DNA of 64,000 nt from Trichomonas vaginalis G3 (GCF_026262505.1 NC_067206.1:38205660-38269659); one strand, 5' to 3'; positions 1 through 11,743 are shown, numbered from the stretch's first letter. Notes: a model not told the origin generated them from the letters alone. A program made the numbers and translations.

Positions 1-622
1 TAAATATTTTATCGTTTTTTTTTCTTGTTTTAGAAATGTTTTTAATTGAAAAATCAATAAAACTAACTCCCAAATAAAATTTTTGATTTAAGGGTGCACA
101 CGAGAGGATCATGTAAACTTCAGAATTTAGAACCTTATTTTTAGGCATTATCTTGGCTACCTATTTAGGCTCGAAAAGCAAAAAATATCAAAAAATACAA
201 CTTGACTCCATTATGACCCTTTCATGGAGGTAGTTTTTATCCGCTAGTATTTTCCCTTTGAATCTCTTTACAATTCGAAATCAAATTCAAACCTCAGTAG
301 AAGAAAGGAAGAATCGACTTACTACGGTTGTAATACGAATAAATACATATATTTAATTATTTTTATTTACATAATAATTGTTTGAAGCTCATATTCCAAC
401 AAATTTTTAAATAAAAACATTAAAATGTTGAAAATGTTCATATATTTTAATAGGGTTTTGGCACTTTATTGAGGAATTACTACATACATAGTCGAACTGA
501 ACTTGATATTTTGAAATTTAAATTATTTATCAAAATTAAAATTTAACTTGAAATTTATAATTATTTAGTCATATTTTGCATAATTCTAAGTAGATTTTGT
601 AAAAAATCAAGAAAGAAAAATT
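1..622. other. Host flank, no gene seen
   Basis: AT-rich sequence with stops in all frames and no credible coding region, RNA gene or clear repeat array. A short string near 88-100 (TTAAGGGTGCAC) also occurs at the inner end of the inverted arm at 44021, which hints at a dispersed repeat family in the host. Nothing else can be supported. Confidence 0.6.
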
Positions 623-683
623 TTAACGTGCTTTATTTTTTCTTTTTTATAATAATACATATTATTATATAATTAACATATTC
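623..683 (+). repeat. Outer part of left arm of a long-inverted-repeat element
   Basis: This stretch is the reverse complement of about 44474-44534. It is continuous in the right arm with sequence that here resumes only at 43060, so the left arm has been split by the nested insertions between 684 and 43059. The last eight bases (676-683, ACATATTC) are repeated at 43060-43067 and occur once in the undisturbed right arm, which makes that arm a natural empty site. Confidence 0.85.
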
Positions 684-1631
684 TAAGGGTTTCGTTTTGC
701 GAAAAAAACGTACAATACGCAATTTCGCTAAAAAAACATTTAGCTAGCAATTTCGACCTTTGACTCCACTCAAGACGTCACTTTTTTAATTTTGCGGTAT
801 CATATTTTTGGAAAATCTTTATGAATATTATATAAAAAGTCTCTTTAATATCTATATTTCATATTTTTATCGATTTTTAAAGTTTTTGCGAAAAGTATTC
901 AATTATTTTTGCTATTTGGTCGGGTAAATGTCGGATTTGCGACATTTTCTGATATGATATTCAGATTCTACGTTGATAATAATGCTTATAGAACCCTCTT
1001 GCTATTGTGTCAAAATTACGAAACCGATAGCAAAAATATCTCGCAATATCAAAATTGAGATATTGAGTGAATTATGCATTATAGAGATTAAAAATCTGAT
1101 TTGTGAAAACATCTCATCAGTTTCTAGCTAATTCAAAAATCTTTACTATCTTATTCGATTAAAATGAAAAGGGAATAGTTTCATTATGCTTTAAATGACA
1201 GCCTTATAATATAATCATAGTTTTCGCTCAATATGCAGCATTTTTTTTTTCGAAATCTATGGTCAATATCCTAAATACTGATTGCTTTGCATTCATATCT
1301 CTTACATTTTCTATACCCAGCTCACTATTCATTGCTATTCCTATCTTTTTCATTTTTGTTTGTTTCTCATAATTTCTCAAAAAAACATGATAACTTGATA
1401 TTTGTAAATATCATACTTTATAACGTAAATAAGAACTTGAACCTATTAAGAAAAGCAGTAATGAAAAGAAAATCTGAAATTCATAAAAATTACAAGTTTC
1501 TGATGACAATTAGCTTAATTAAACCAGGTACAAGATTATATAATTGTATTTTCTATCCAATTATCCATATAATATCTTATCCAGAAAAAAGAACTTGATC
1601 AATACCAAATGATTTTTTAACTAGTAAATAA
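684..1631. mobile_element. hAT-like non-autonomous element, left part
   Basis: The insertion is bounded by the 8-bp duplication ACATATTC. Its ends share the inverted sequence AGGGTTTCGTTTTGC (left from 686; right, reverse complement, ending at 43058). An 8-bp duplication and short ends beginning near C/TAGGG fit hAT family transposons. No transposase is seen. The one longer open frame here (1287-1598) looks like chance in AT-rich DNA. The interior was split by Polinton 1, so left and right parts together are only about 1.06 kb, a size expected of a non-autonomous copy. The family assignment is inferred from ends and duplication length only. Confidence 0.5.
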
Positions 1632-1711
1632 AAAAAAGGTAGTGGGGCTTCCAGGCGCGTTGCGCCCTCTAGCCCCGAAGATATTTAGTATAAATGAAGT
1701 TTTTATTCGGA
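1632..1711 (+). repeat. Polinton 1 left terminal inverted repeat
   Basis: Matches 42862-42944 in inverse orientation with only a few differences. It is strikingly GC-rich for this window and holds the palindrome-like block GCGCGTTGCGCC. Part of the GC block is repeated directly at about 1712-1746, only on this side. The open frame at 1642-1836 runs through this repeat and is not accepted as a gene. Confidence 0.88.
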
Positions 1712-1885
1712 GGGCTTCCAGGCGCGTTGCGCCCTCTAGCCCCGAAGAAATTTTGCCCAAGACCCAAGAGGAGGACCGAACCCCAGCCGACCAGCCGGTG
1801 ACAAAACCAAAACCGTTGTTATTTAAATCATATTAATAGTGTCATATAAACATCTGTCAAAAACCACTTTTTAACTTCACTTAAA

Positions 1886-4800
1886 ATGCCACGTAAGCTA
1901 CGTAAGAATATACGTAAGAGGAAGGGAGCATTGAAACATCCAATAGTAAAACTGAACACACAACAACAGTTGCAACAACAAATGATGAATGACCCCACTA
2001 TGTTGCAACAAATGTCAAGCAACCCTATGCTTTTAAACCGAGTTATTGGTGCACAGAGTGGAGGTTTAAGAGCGGCACTTTTAGCGAAAATGGCAGGCTA
2101 TGGTGGAGCTGCAGACGGAACAGCTTATAACCCTCAAAGTCAAATGAATTTGAGTTCACTCAAAAATCAAATAACAGATGTCAAAAAGTCAAACATAGAC
2201 ATACAGAAAACAAATAAGTGAAAACGAAAAAGAAACTAGAATATGACAGACACACAAAGAAACTCAATGAGTTAAACGTAGAGAAAAAGAAGAAAGAAGA
2301 ACAACTGAAAGAACTAAGTACAGAGGAATATGCGCAAAAAGTGTCAGAAAAAAGCAGCAGAAGTAGCAAAAATGGAACAGGATGTTATAAATTTGAAAAA
2401 CCATACTACTCAATATAAAGTACTGAAAGATGAAGAGATAAAAACAAAAAGCCATGAAGACATATATGGATAGCGATGAGTATAAAAAAGAAGTTGAAGC
2501 AAATGTAAAGGCAGAAAAACTTTTACAGTTGCAAAACCAAACCGTACAGTATGAAAACTTAGCACAAGAAAGTAAAAATAACGACGCAGCCATGCAAAAG
2601 GCAATGAAAAGCGCAGATATTATAAAAGCTAATAATGACTGGTTAGATGCCCAAGCCAACGCCAAAGCAGCCCAACTTATAGGGTCAATAAGGACAAAAA
2701 TACAAGCGGATGAAGACAGTTCAAATGAAGCTTTAATGAATGCTGACTTTAAGAATGCCTTCGAAGCTCTTCATAGTAAGGTGAAACTAGTGAACGACTT
2801 CTCATCTGGAAAGAAACTGAAGTCTGAAGGTTTCGACAAAGAGTTAAGAGAAGTAGCACAAAATATGACGAAAATAACAGATGCAGCAACGAGACAGGCA
2901 GTTCAAAGTGCCTATGACGCCGTTAGAGCAACTGTTGTGGAAAGTCAAGAAAAAGAGTTACAACAGACCAAAACAGACCTAGTAAATGCTTTCTTAAAAA
3001 CGAAAAGTCAGGTAGGACATTATGCTGCAGATGGAACATATGTGCCAGCTGGTGGAACTTATATACCACCAAACCCTCCAAGAGAAGCACCTGCACCAGG
3101 ACTACCTAAAACATTTACATCGTCACATGGACACAGACACAGGCATGCACCAAAACCAACACAACAACCAACAGTTCAAAATCCAGCACCACAACAACAA
3201 CCAAAACCAACAGTTCAAAATCCAGCACAGCAACCAACAGTTCAAAACCCTGCACAGCAACCAACAGTTCAAAATCCAGCACCTGCACCACAACCAAAAC
3301 CAGCACAACAACAACCACAACCAACACAACAACCAACAGTTCAAAACCCTGCACAACAACAACCACAAACAGAGCAAGGACATAAAAGAAGTAGAGAAAA
3401 AGGAAACCAAGAATTCTTAAAAATGCTTAAGGAAAATTATGGTTACCCAGATACTCTTGACTTTAGTGACAGATATAAAGAAGCTATTGGAAAGTTCAAG
3501 GAAGGAAATACTGACCCGAACCTATTTAGCTTTATGGTTCAGCATAAAATCGGATATAATCTCAAACCTGGAAAATACAAGCTCGCTAAGGGATATGATT
3601 TAATAGCATATCATCCAAATGACATGAATGAATTTACTCCGAGATATTTGATGTCAGAGCTAAATGATAATTCAACTCTCTTCATGAAACGCGTAAAAAA
3701 TAGAGACGGAACGAAAGAAGAAAGGTTTATGAGTCCGGATGACTTAGATAGGGAACTTGTTAAAAACGGTCTCGGAATATATGAAATGCCAGCAGATGAG
3801 GTACAAGAAACTCAACAGGAAGAAGTTCAGATACAACCAGACATGGAAGAAATAGTTCAGCAACAACAGCTAGAAGAGCCAGAAGGAAACGAACAAATCC
3901 CTCCTTTGGAAACTAAACTTCACAGAACTAGATGAAGATTTGGAACAGCCGAAAAATCTTGACCCTCAACAAGTGTATGAGGAGAATATGGAATCTTTCC
4001 AAGAGTCTAAGAAAAATTCGGCTGACATAGTAGAAGAATATCGAAAAATGTTTACCGACATACAAAAGACTCCAACATCAGATGAAAATATTCAGCATAG
4101 AATGGAAGAACTGAAAGATAATGTACACAAATACAATAATCCTTTTTACTTACGACCATATAACGTTCAATCTTTGGCTGAACTCGGTGAAAATAAAAGG
4201 TTAAATTTCAAACAAAACATATAGAAATGAAACATTGTTTAAAGTTCATTCAGAACCTAACCAATATGGAAACAACCTACTTTTGTTTCTGCAGACTATG
4301 GAACTACAATGAGATGGGGTCATAAAGCTAATCCGGATAGGTGGTTCATAAACTTACAACCTCAATTCCAAGAAGTTGTAGACGCAATGAAGTGAATGGT
4401 GAACCAGATATAGCCGGTATTTTCAGCGCGGCTTTAATGCCATTGAAAGATATGAAAGATGCAGATATTTTGGACCAGTATGAAATGAACATGGCTGAGG
4501 GAAATATAACACCTGACGTTCTAGAACATTTATCTCAAAGAACTACACAGAACCATAGATATGGTATATTTGGTGAAGAGTTTAGAAAGAAAGTTAGGGA
4601 GAGAGAAGGAAGAGAACCTATTGTACATGACCTTGCAAATGAAAGTTTGCAAAATGTCATAAAAACTTACTTTGCAGACAATGAACTGAGAATGGATGAA
4701 TATTTAAGAAAACTCAAATGGACAGTACCAAATGAAATGTTAGTATTGAAAAACATGTTCCATGACAAAATAAAACCAACTACAGAAATAAATGACGCAA

Positions 4801-5297
4801 GACTGAAAGATTGGGTAAAAGCTTTCCCATTCACAAAAGATATAGTTGGTAACATGGAAAGAAAACCAGAATGGCTACAAAAACATATATTTGGAAACGA
4901 GCTTATTCCATATGGACAAGCTCTGTTTGAAGAGCTTGAACCGGAAACTCAGGAAAGAGTCATGCAAACAATAAGCGAAGACTCAAATACAAACTATGAC
5001 AAAATCTTTCTAGGATATAGGTTACCTGAGATGGGCGACCAGAGCCCAAAGGCAAAAAGGACATGGGAAATTTACAACATACTAGGTGAACATGAGGCAA
5101 AGATGCAACAACTTAAAGCAGAGGGCAAGTTACCAAAAGCGACACCAAAGAAGAAGAAAAGAGTAGAACAAAGTGAAAGTAGTGAAGAAGTAATTTCATC
5201 TAGTGAAAGTAGTGGCAATGAAGGAAAAAGAAGAGTTAAAAATTCAGTCAGGAAGAAAGTAAAGCTTGGTCCGAGTGGGTTCTATTATGACACATAA
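1886..5297 (+). pseudogene. Large structural-type Polinton gene, broken
   Basis: A coding stretch of about 3.4 kb immediately upstream of the major capsid gene, read on the plus strand in several pieces, with roughly four breaks. It begins with a basic, Arg/Lys-rich N-terminus, followed by a glutamine- and methionine-rich part and a long lysine/glutamate-rich stretch that looks coiled-coil. A low-complexity Pro/Gln tract (about 3150-3380) repeats a short PTVQNPA word. The end is serine- and lysine-rich. I do not recognise a domain. Position before the capsid gene and composition suggest a virion protein such as a large internal or cement protein, but that is inference only. Confidence 0.6.
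3163..3372 (+). repeat. In-frame Pro/Gln minisatellite
   Basis: Repeats of a short coding word (PTVQNPA with QQ or QP spacers) within the large structural-type gene. The repeat also opens long spurious frames on both strands (for example 3022-3420 plus and 3115-3410 minus), which were not annotated. Confidence 0.8.
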
Positions 5298-5329
5298 ATC
5301 CAACTATTCTATATTTTTACCCATATGAA

Positions 5330-6937
5330 ATGTACGCCGCTCAGAATATAACGCCAACAGTTTTGGATGCCATGAACGGAAATGTTTCCGAATGGTATAA
5401 CGAATGCGACAATGCCATTAGAAGGTCAGAAATAGTTCCTGGAACTTACGAATATACAACTGCTGTTTCTTATGGAAACGTAGGTGAGTTTGGAGAAGGT
5501 TCTTCAACAACAGTAGATATTGCTTGCGACAGGTTTCATATTATTTCTATTGACAACTCATTCTTATACGTGGAACAAGACATTGAAATAAAACCTTCTG
5601 CCAAGTTGTCTGACAAGAAAGGTTGCAATGGAATTTTCTATGTCGGATACCAATATGCTCCAGAAGTTTTCATGGGATATAAGATATATTCTAACTCTGA
5701 CTTAGTTCAAACAGTAACATGGGCAAACTATGAATGGTTCGCTTTGAGAAACTCAGTACAACCACAAGCTAGAGAACAAACAGACCAGTATGCAAATATT
5801 GAGAAAATAAGAAGACTTGACCCTAACGTTCCAGGAGTTTATGTTAACCTTTCTGGACAAACTGCAGCAGCAGTAACCAAAGTAAAACTGAAACTTAGAG
5901 TTCCTTTGTCATCTTTCCTCATCTTCAGGTTTTTAAGATACTTGCCAAACTGGGCAGGAAAAATTTCTATCGAACTTACTCCAAGCAAAAATAACTTAGT
6001 CATTGCACCAACACAAGACCCATTCACTATTACAGACGTAAAGGGAACAAATCAAACATCATTCGCCGAATTTTGCAAAGACAAAGTTGACTTAGACTTT
6101 GGTTTCTCAAACTTCAACAATGAAGTAAACTATTATTTCAATGCTGCTGGAACTGCTTGGGACCCAGTTAAGTTTACATGCGAAAAGTTTGAATGCAAGA
6201 GAATAGAAAGCAGACTTGCAGTCTATATGTTGGACCCAGATATTTCAAATGCTTTAGCTGCCAAATATATTGCAGTTCCACTTATGTTCCCTATACACCA
6301 AATATCTGTCAAAGACTTTGCAGGTGAAGTTGGAAACCAAAGTGCTGACCCAGGTGCAAGAACAGATATTGCTTTAACAACTGCAATGAAACATGCAGAT
6401 ACTATGTTTGTACTGTTCAGACGAACTATAAATGACTATTCTTGTTTCTACAACCCTGGTATTAAATATCATATAAACATAGATGGCAAATATTATCCAA
6501 GAGAAGAATATTCTACAGTTGAAGATATGAGGTCATACAACTTGACATTAGATGCTATGAACTTTAACAACAACTTCACAACAACCATTAACCCTGAAAT
6601 GCAAAGTTCTATTATGCCATATGTAAAACTATGGACTCATACAGGAGGTCAAAAAACTCAATATACAAATGGAGACCGTTCAAACTTTTGGCTTGGCATT
6701 CCATTTGCTGACTCAGAAGACTTTATGGGTGGTATTTCAACTGTTGGTACTGTACAAATACAATATACTGGTGACAGAGACGGTCCAGATGAATTGAGAG
6801 CAAAGAAGTTTACAAAACCAATAGCACTTTTCACGGAAGATGCTCTTTTGAAGATTCGTTCGATGAAACCTGCTGGGGCTCCTCAGATTGGCATAACGAC
6901 AGCTTCCATCGAGCAGATTTTGGCAGCAGGTCAGTAA
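5330..6937 (+). CDS. Putative double-jelly-roll major capsid protein (whole, 535 aa)
   Basis: A single open frame of 535 residues whose length fits Polinton major capsid proteins. It is rich in beta-type segments and aromatic residues. A segment reading LRVPLSSFLIFRFLRYLP near residue 190 resembles the hydrophobic strand pattern that ends the first jelly roll in related capsid proteins. Its place between a large structural gene and the penton-like gene fits the capsid module of Polintons. Codon use matches its neighbours. No signal peptide or membrane segment is seen. The fold is inferred from pattern and context; a profile search or structure prediction would settle it. Confidence 0.65.
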   Translation: MYAAQNITPTVLDAMNGNVSEWYNECDNAIRRSEIVPGTYEYTTAVSYGNVGEFGEGSSTTVDIACDRFHIISIDNSFLYVEQDIEIKPSAKLSDKKGCNGIFYVGYQYAPEVFMGYKIYSNSDLVQTVTWANYEWFALRNSVQPQAREQTDQYANIEKIRRLDPNVPGVYVNLSGQTAAAVTKVKLKLRVPLSSFLIFRFLRYLPNWAGKISIELTPSKNNLVIAPTQDPFTITDVKGTNQTSFAEFCKDKVDLDFGFSNFNNEVNYYFNAAGTAWDPVKFTCEKFECKRIESRLAVYMLDPDISNALAAKYIAVPLMFPIHQISVKDFAGEVGNQSADPGARTDIALTTAMKHADTMFVLFRRTINDYSCFYNPGIKYHINIDGKYYPREEYSTVEDMRSYNLTLDAMNFNNNFTTTINPEMQSSIMPYVKLWTHTGGQKTQYTNGDRSNFWLGIPFADSEDFMGGISTVGTVQIQYTGDRDGPDELRAKKFTKPIALFTEDALLKIRSMKPAGAPQIGITTASIEQILAAGQ

Positions 6938-7267
6938 GTTGTTCTTAAACTGACTTCTCACCATCGTAAATAGTTATGACACCTGTTTTGACATAATTTG
7001 TATTATAAACTTACCTAGAAATATCTGTTAAGTTTTGTTGTTATATTTTTGTCTGCTTCAAGAACTTTCACCATTTCAGTTATACCAACTTTCTCTTGCT
7101 TTATGAAAATATTTAGGTTCAGCAAATATTGCTATTCTATAACATTTACCATTGTTTGTGTAAAGAACTATTCTGTCAACTTATTTGTATTGTTTGTTGT
7201 GTGTAAACTTTGTTTTGCTTCAATTCAAAAGATATCCGAATACGTCCATCTTTTTATTCTAAGTAAA
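6938..7267. other. Spacer after capsid gene, nothing clear
   Basis: About 330 bases of T-rich sequence. An open frame at 7049-7312 is phenylalanine- and cysteine-rich with no promoter motif and is regarded as chance. No hairpin module or repeat is visible. Confidence 0.5.
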
Positions 7268-7664
7268 ATGTCATTTCCGAAAAATAGAAGCGTAAGTGTT
7301 TCAAAAGTTTAATGGCGGTGGCAGATGTGAAGTTAAATTCCACCAACTCAAACAAACAGTCAAAGTGTTATTGTCAATGTCAAAGACAGAGATGTTGAAA
7401 TGGGGAAAACCATACGAAGACGAAGATGGTATAACAATAGTTCCTGTAAAAGAACAACCAACATATCCTGAAGTTAACAGAGACTTAAGTTCTGTTGCAG
7501 ATATTCGAAACGACTACCAACAACTGAAAGACAAACTTCAAACTCAGGAGAAGATTTGTCAAGCTTTAGGTATAATGTTAAACTTGGTCGAACACAACCC
7601 TGTAAAAGTGAACTCATATGTCATTGCACCTCATGAAGTTTTGAAAGAACTATTGAAACTTTGA
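7268..7664 (+). pseudogene. Small Polinton gene of unknown role, broken
   Basis: Coding-like stretch of about 120 residues between the capsid and penton-like genes, with about one break. The readable part is charged and has a predicted helical segment near its end (short leucine- and glutamine-rich run). I do not recognise it. Its position within the capsid gene block suggests a virion or assembly role. Confidence 0.45.
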
Positions 7665-8660
7665 CAGAGGCAGACGATATAAACATCAAAGAAATAGAAC
7701 CCGACATTAGTTGCTGTTGGTGTTTCATATAATGTCATTGACAAGATATACGTTATGAAAGGAGGTGAAACGTTGAACTTAAAATATAGTTTCCCAGACG
7801 TTATAAAAATATTTGACGACCACAACATTTCATTAAAATTTATTTGCTAAGTAAATGCAGAAGACATAATGGTTATACTATTACGACTAAAAACCCCGAG
7901 TCATATAATTCTATAACAACAAACTTACAAAGTCCTCAAGGACGATATTGTAAACTAACCTTAAACACAATGACGACTAAAGCCTGTTTTGCTCTTTTGA
8001 CACCAGAAGACTTTATTGTTGTGAATGGTAAAAAATACTCCTTTGAAGATACTTACTCAGATATACCACCAACAGGTTTTGTTGACTTATTTAATACTTT
8101 AAGTACGGGTGTAACATGTGCTGCAACTAGAGCAGGTTTCATTATGTTTGGATGTCCGACTGAGTTTACTATAAACGATATGAGCTATAATACAAAACTT
8201 ATATATGGTTTTTACTACCAACAGTTTTCCTATAACAGGAAAAGGTGTCATACAAGGAATGTCTATTCCATTGACATTAAGCACACCAATCTTATATATT
8301 GTTTCAAACTTAGGTTCAAAGTGTTATTCGAATGTCGACAGAAACTATTATGACCAAAAGATACTTATGCGTATAAACAATACTTTCTCTGCTGGTTTGC
8401 CTATTGTTCATTCGAATGCAGAATTTTCAACCTTAGTGAACTCAAACACTTTGGCAAGTATAACGTTGACATTAGTTGACGCAAACTTTGTTCCTGTAAA
8501 ACTTTTATGTCCTATGTATTTGTCAATGACGGCAGAAGTTTCGAATTGGAAGATGCAACTGGTGAAAGTATTGTATTACAAGAACAACTTCAACACAACA
8601 AATAGCTCAAGAACAACAAATGCAACAAATGGAACAACAAAGTCAAGAATAAAAAAATAA
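7665..8660 (+). pseudogene. Penton-like minor capsid protein, broken
   Basis: A coding stretch of about 330 codons in a few pieces, with about four breaks. Near the end it contains the pattern SITLTLVDANFVPVKLLCP, which fits the C-terminal strand signature of single-jelly-roll penton or minor capsid proteins (hydrophobic strand, D-x-N/G turn, then strands). Polinton 2 has a counterpart at 50498-51177 with the same signature. It lies directly after the capsid gene, as expected for the capsid pair of this family. Confidence 0.55.
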
Positions 8661-8682
8661 TATTTTTTTTATTCTTATAAAA

Positions 8683-9918
8683 ATGTACAGAATAGATGTT
8701 TCAGATTTTTATGACTTCCAAGCATTCAGAAATATGTGTCCATTTCGAGACTATAACAAAGCAGTCGAGAATTTGAAACGTTTAGTCATTTATGTCGACT
8801 CTGCCCCAGAATGTTATGTTATGAAAGAATGGGATGTAGTCTTTAACAAACCTAAAGCGACAATAGTTTCAGAACAAGAATGTAGACAGAAACTTAAGAA
8901 AATAAAAGTCGTACAAGTTGGTATGAAGATGTTAGATGCTTGGGATATCTTATTGTCAAAACTTGAAGAGTTTTCAGTTCGTGGTATAAAGTTTTATACA
9001 CCTTCTCCAAACTTCTATTCTATCTTCACTGGATATAAATACGAACAAGTAGAATGGAAACACAGTATTATAGAAGCTTGGTTAGACCATGTCAAAGAAA
9101 TTATATGCAATGGAAACGAAAAGGTTTATGAGTATATCTTATGTTGGTTTGCAAATATCTTACAACATCCAAGTGCTAAAAATGAAACTGCTCTCATTAT
9201 AATTGGAAAACAAGGAACTGGTAAGAATACTTTCTTTACAGATATCTTATGCAAACTGTTAGAAGGTTATTCGAATCCGAATATGACAAACTTAGAAAAC
9301 ATCTGTGGCAAGTTTAACTCTTCAATTGAGAATATGAAACTTATAGTTTGCAATGAACTTCAAAGTATAGATACAACAAAAATTTTGAACTCAGATGCTT
9401 TGAAGAGTCTTATAACAGATAAAGTTGGAGTTGTTGAAAGAAAGTATAAAGACCAAAGAGTTTGTGAAAATGTTGCAAACTTCATTATGGTTTCAAACAA
9501 TGCTGTTCCGATGAAGTTAGAAAGTTCCGACAGAAGATATGTAGTTGTCAGAACGTCAGATTCTCATATGCAAGATACTGAATATTTTGACGCTTTGTCA
9601 GAATGTTTGACATCTGACTTTTACAACCACTTGTTCTCATATTTCATGACATTAGATATTTCAAAGTTCAATCCAAGACAAATTCCACATACCGAAGAGA
9701 GACAAACATTGTTAGAAGCAAACAAGAGTGTTTATGAACTGTTCATATATGAAACTGACTTTGTGTCATTAGATGAAAGGTCTTTATATGATGAATATAA
9801 ACAATATTGTCAAGAATATGGTTATATGGCAGCGTCTAAACGTACATTCTTGGCAAATGTCAAAAGTCTTTTAGACGTACAGAATGGTGTATATACAAAG
9901 AAAAATTTTTCTGAGTAA
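8683..9918 (+). CDS. SF3 (D5-like) helicase (whole, 411 aa)
   Basis: Superfamily 3 helicase, a replicative ATPase that unwinds element DNA. Walker A is GKQGTGKN at residues 175-182, Walker B LIVCNEL at 220-226, motif C/sensor FIMVSNN at 267-273, and an arginine-finger-like DRRYVVV at 283-289. A winged-helix-like tail follows (about 340-411). The protein is short for a D5 protein, and no primase domain is visible. It is clearly related to the C-terminal half of the 990-aa protein at 29054-32026, whose motifs are nearly the same. The T-rich promoter-like run at 8661-8682 ends just before the ATG. Confidence 0.92.
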   Translation: MYRIDVSDFYDFQAFRNMCPFRDYNKAVENLKRLVIYVDSAPECYVMKEWDVVFNKPKATIVSEQECRQKLKKIKVVQVGMKMLDAWDILLSKLEEFSVRGIKFYTPSPNFYSIFTGYKYEQVEWKHSIIEAWLDHVKEIICNGNEKVYEYILCWFANILQHPSAKNETALIIIGKQGTGKNTFFTDILCKLLEGYSNPNMTNLENICGKFNSSIENMKLIVCNELQSIDTTKILNSDALKSLITDKVGVVERKYKDQRVCENVANFIMVSNNAVPMKLESSDRRYVVVRTSDSHMQDTEYFDALSECLTSDFYNHLFSYFMTLDISKFNPRQIPHTEERQTLLEANKSVYELFIYETDFVSLDERSLYDEYKQYCQEYGYMAASKRTFLANVKSLLDVQNGVYTKKNFSE

Positions 9919-9953
9919 ATTTAAAAAAAATATTTTTTTATCCGATAGAAAAG
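9919..9953 (+). promoter_or_regulatory. Promoter-like TTTTTATCCG motif
   Basis: A/T run followed by TTTTTTTATCCGATAG just ahead of the ATG at 9954. The same TTTTTATC core precedes many genes of both Polintons (see findings). Confidence 0.5.
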
Positions 9954-10370
9954 ATGGCAAAATTCATCTCAGTAAACAAGTACATGTCAGGACTTAAAGA
10001 AGAACTAGACCCATTCACATATTTGAATGTTTACTTCTACCATTTTGAAAAGTCTTCATTCAGCAAAGTTTGGAACATCGAACCAGTTAAGTTTGCTATT
10101 GTGACTAAAAATGGTGCGAAATTTGAAGACTTAGACATAGAAGTTTTGTTAACAGTCAAGAAAGTTTTGACAGAAGGTTTTCAAACCTTAAAGAAGGCAA
10201 AGCATACAAACTTGTTATACCTTATGAACCAAAGAAGACAGACGACTATGAATATTATGAGTCTAAGATAGTTGAAGTTCAAGGTAAATTGGGTAAAAAG
10301 ATTTTAGAGTCTAAGCCGGTGTTTGCTCCTAAAGAGGAAGAGAACATTGACATTGACCCAGAAATGTTTT
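9954..10370 (+). pseudogene. Small Polinton gene downstream of helicase, broken
   Basis: About 135 codons, read on the plus strand, with about one break. It starts with MAKFISVNKYMSGLKEE and ends in an acidic tail. It follows the helicase by about 35 bp with its own promoter-like motif. No domain is recognised. A role in replication is possible from position only. Confidence 0.5.
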
Positions 10371-10388
10371 AAAAATAAAATTTTATTT

Positions 10389-10832
10389 TTACATGTCAAA
10401 TTTCTTTTTCTCTGGAATTGGCTCTGGTTCTTTCTTCTCTTCTTCTACTTTCTTTTCTCTCTTCTTCTTTTCTGGTGGAGATATGTCAAACTTCTCAGAA
10501 CCATATTTATGTAAAAGTTCTATGTCCTTTAATAGCTCATCTATTCTGTTTTCTATTTCATCTTCAAGAACAGCGCATGTGTCTTCTTTGCATTCTAAGA
10601 ACTTTTGTTGGACTTCATCTTTCCAATCGGCGTCATCTCTGTCAACAAGTCCGTCATTGACAAATTTTAAGACTGCTCTGCTTAATGTTTTATGGTTCTT
10701 GTCATATTCCCAGAAACAGAACTTTAGAACAAATTCACCTTTCTTGTTTACACTATGTAAGATTTTATGGTCGACAGATGTTTTGCTGTCGAAAAGCTTG
10801 TCTCGAATATAGATAGCGAAATCGCTAGACAT
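10389..10832 (-). CDS. Charged protein of unknown function (147 aa)
   Basis: Whole open frame on the minus strand. The first two thirds is a compact mixed helix/strand region; the last 45 residues are a lysine/glutamate/proline tail (PPEKKKREKKVEEEKK). A similar Pro/Lys/Glu tail is found in the 194-aa protein at 36172-36756, which may mean a shared type of DNA- or capsid-associated tail. It is divergent from the packaging ATPase gene, with only 36 bp between the two ATGs, so both probably use one bidirectional promoter. No family is recognised. Confidence 0.7.
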   Translation of the reverse strand: MSSDFAIYIRDKLFDSKTSVDHKILHSVNKKGEFVLKFCFWEYDKNHKTLSRAVLKFVNDGLVDRDDADWKDEVQQKFLECKEDTCAVLEDEIENRIDELLKDIELLHKYGSEKFDISPPEKKKREKKVEEEKKEPEPIPEKKKFDM

Positions 10833-10868
10833 TTTCTAAAAGATAAAAATTTTAATTTTTCTAAAAAT
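10833..10868. promoter_or_regulatory. Bidirectional promoter-like spacer
   Basis: AT-rich 36-bp gap between divergent starts at 10832 (minus) and 10869 (plus). Read on the minus strand it carries TTTTTATC, the motif found before many genes in this window. Confidence 0.45.
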
Positions 10869-11743
10869 ATGTTAGAAAAAAAGTTTGCTGACATTGACAA
10901 GAAATTTGAGAATGTTTTAAACAAGAACAAGAGGAAGTTGGAAAATGCTCAGATAAAACCCATACATGACAAGTTTTATTTGCTCAGAATGGTATAACAG
11001 GTCTAAGTGCACCACCTGGGTCGGGTAAGACTTTCACTTATCTTAAAATGGCTGCACAACAACAAGAACTAGATGAGAAGAACCCATTCTATGAGTTAGT
11101 AGTAATTTGTAGTACTTCTGGTCAATTTGACCAAACCGTCAATTCGTTCAAAGATATTATAAAGAAGTCTAAGTTAGTATGTATAAAGGATACTGAGTTG
11201 TTAGATTGGATAAAGAAGTACCAAAGAAGAGTTTTGAAATATAATGCTATAAATGAGTATATAAATTCTAAGTTTAAAGACCCAAATGAGGAAATGCAGA
11301 GAATATTAGAGAAGAAACACTTCAGAAACAAACAGAAAGAGATAGAATACATTTCGAAGAAATTGCAATCTTACGATTGGAAGACTTACCCTCATAGATG
11401 TCTTCTTATCTTAGATGATTTCGCCTCTCATCCTTTGTTAAAGAACAGAGAACAAGATATGTGTCGAATTCTTAAGAAGCTCAGACACTTTAACATTTCA
11501 GTCGTAATATGTGTACAGACAGCAAAGAGTTTAAGTAAGGATGTTAAAAGAATACTTACTGACATAATACTTTTCCCCGGATTGTCCGAAGACGATTTCA
11601 TGGAACTTATGAAAGAGTCCATGGCAGGTAAGTTTGACAGACATGAACTATTGGAGAAGTACAAAGTCATACAAGACCCTCATACTTCTTTCAGAATTCA
11701 TATCTACGCGAACAAAGTTCAAATTGTAAAAAGTCAAGCTTGA
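10869..11743 (+). pseudogene. DNA packaging ATPase (FtsK/HerA, A32-like), broken
   Basis: Genome packaging ATPase of the Polinton/NCLDV type, which pumps DNA into the capsid. The P-loop APPGSGKT lies near 11007-11030 and Walker B LLILDDFAS near 11405-11430. A downstream VVICVQT strand fits sensor motif III. The long second open piece (11048-11743) covers most of the ATPase core. The gene carries about one break. It faces away from the 147-aa gene across a shared promoter region. Confidence 0.85.

Noticed and set aside
1287-1598. 103-aa open frame in the hAT-like part
   Set aside because: Phe/Ile/Ser/Tyr-rich composition expected of AT-rich noncoding DNA, no motif, no promoter context.
1642-1836. 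64-aa open frame at the left end of Polinton 1
   Set aside because: It runs through the GC-rich terminal inverted repeat; the mirror end gives a similar spurious frame on the minus strand.
3022-3420. Gln/His-rich plus frame and matching Val-rich minus frames
   Set aside because: Shadows of the Pro/Gln minisatellite in the large structural-type gene.
7049-7312. 87-aa frame after the capsid gene
   Set aside because: Phe/Ser/Cys-rich with no supporting motif; overlaps the start of a more credible gene region.
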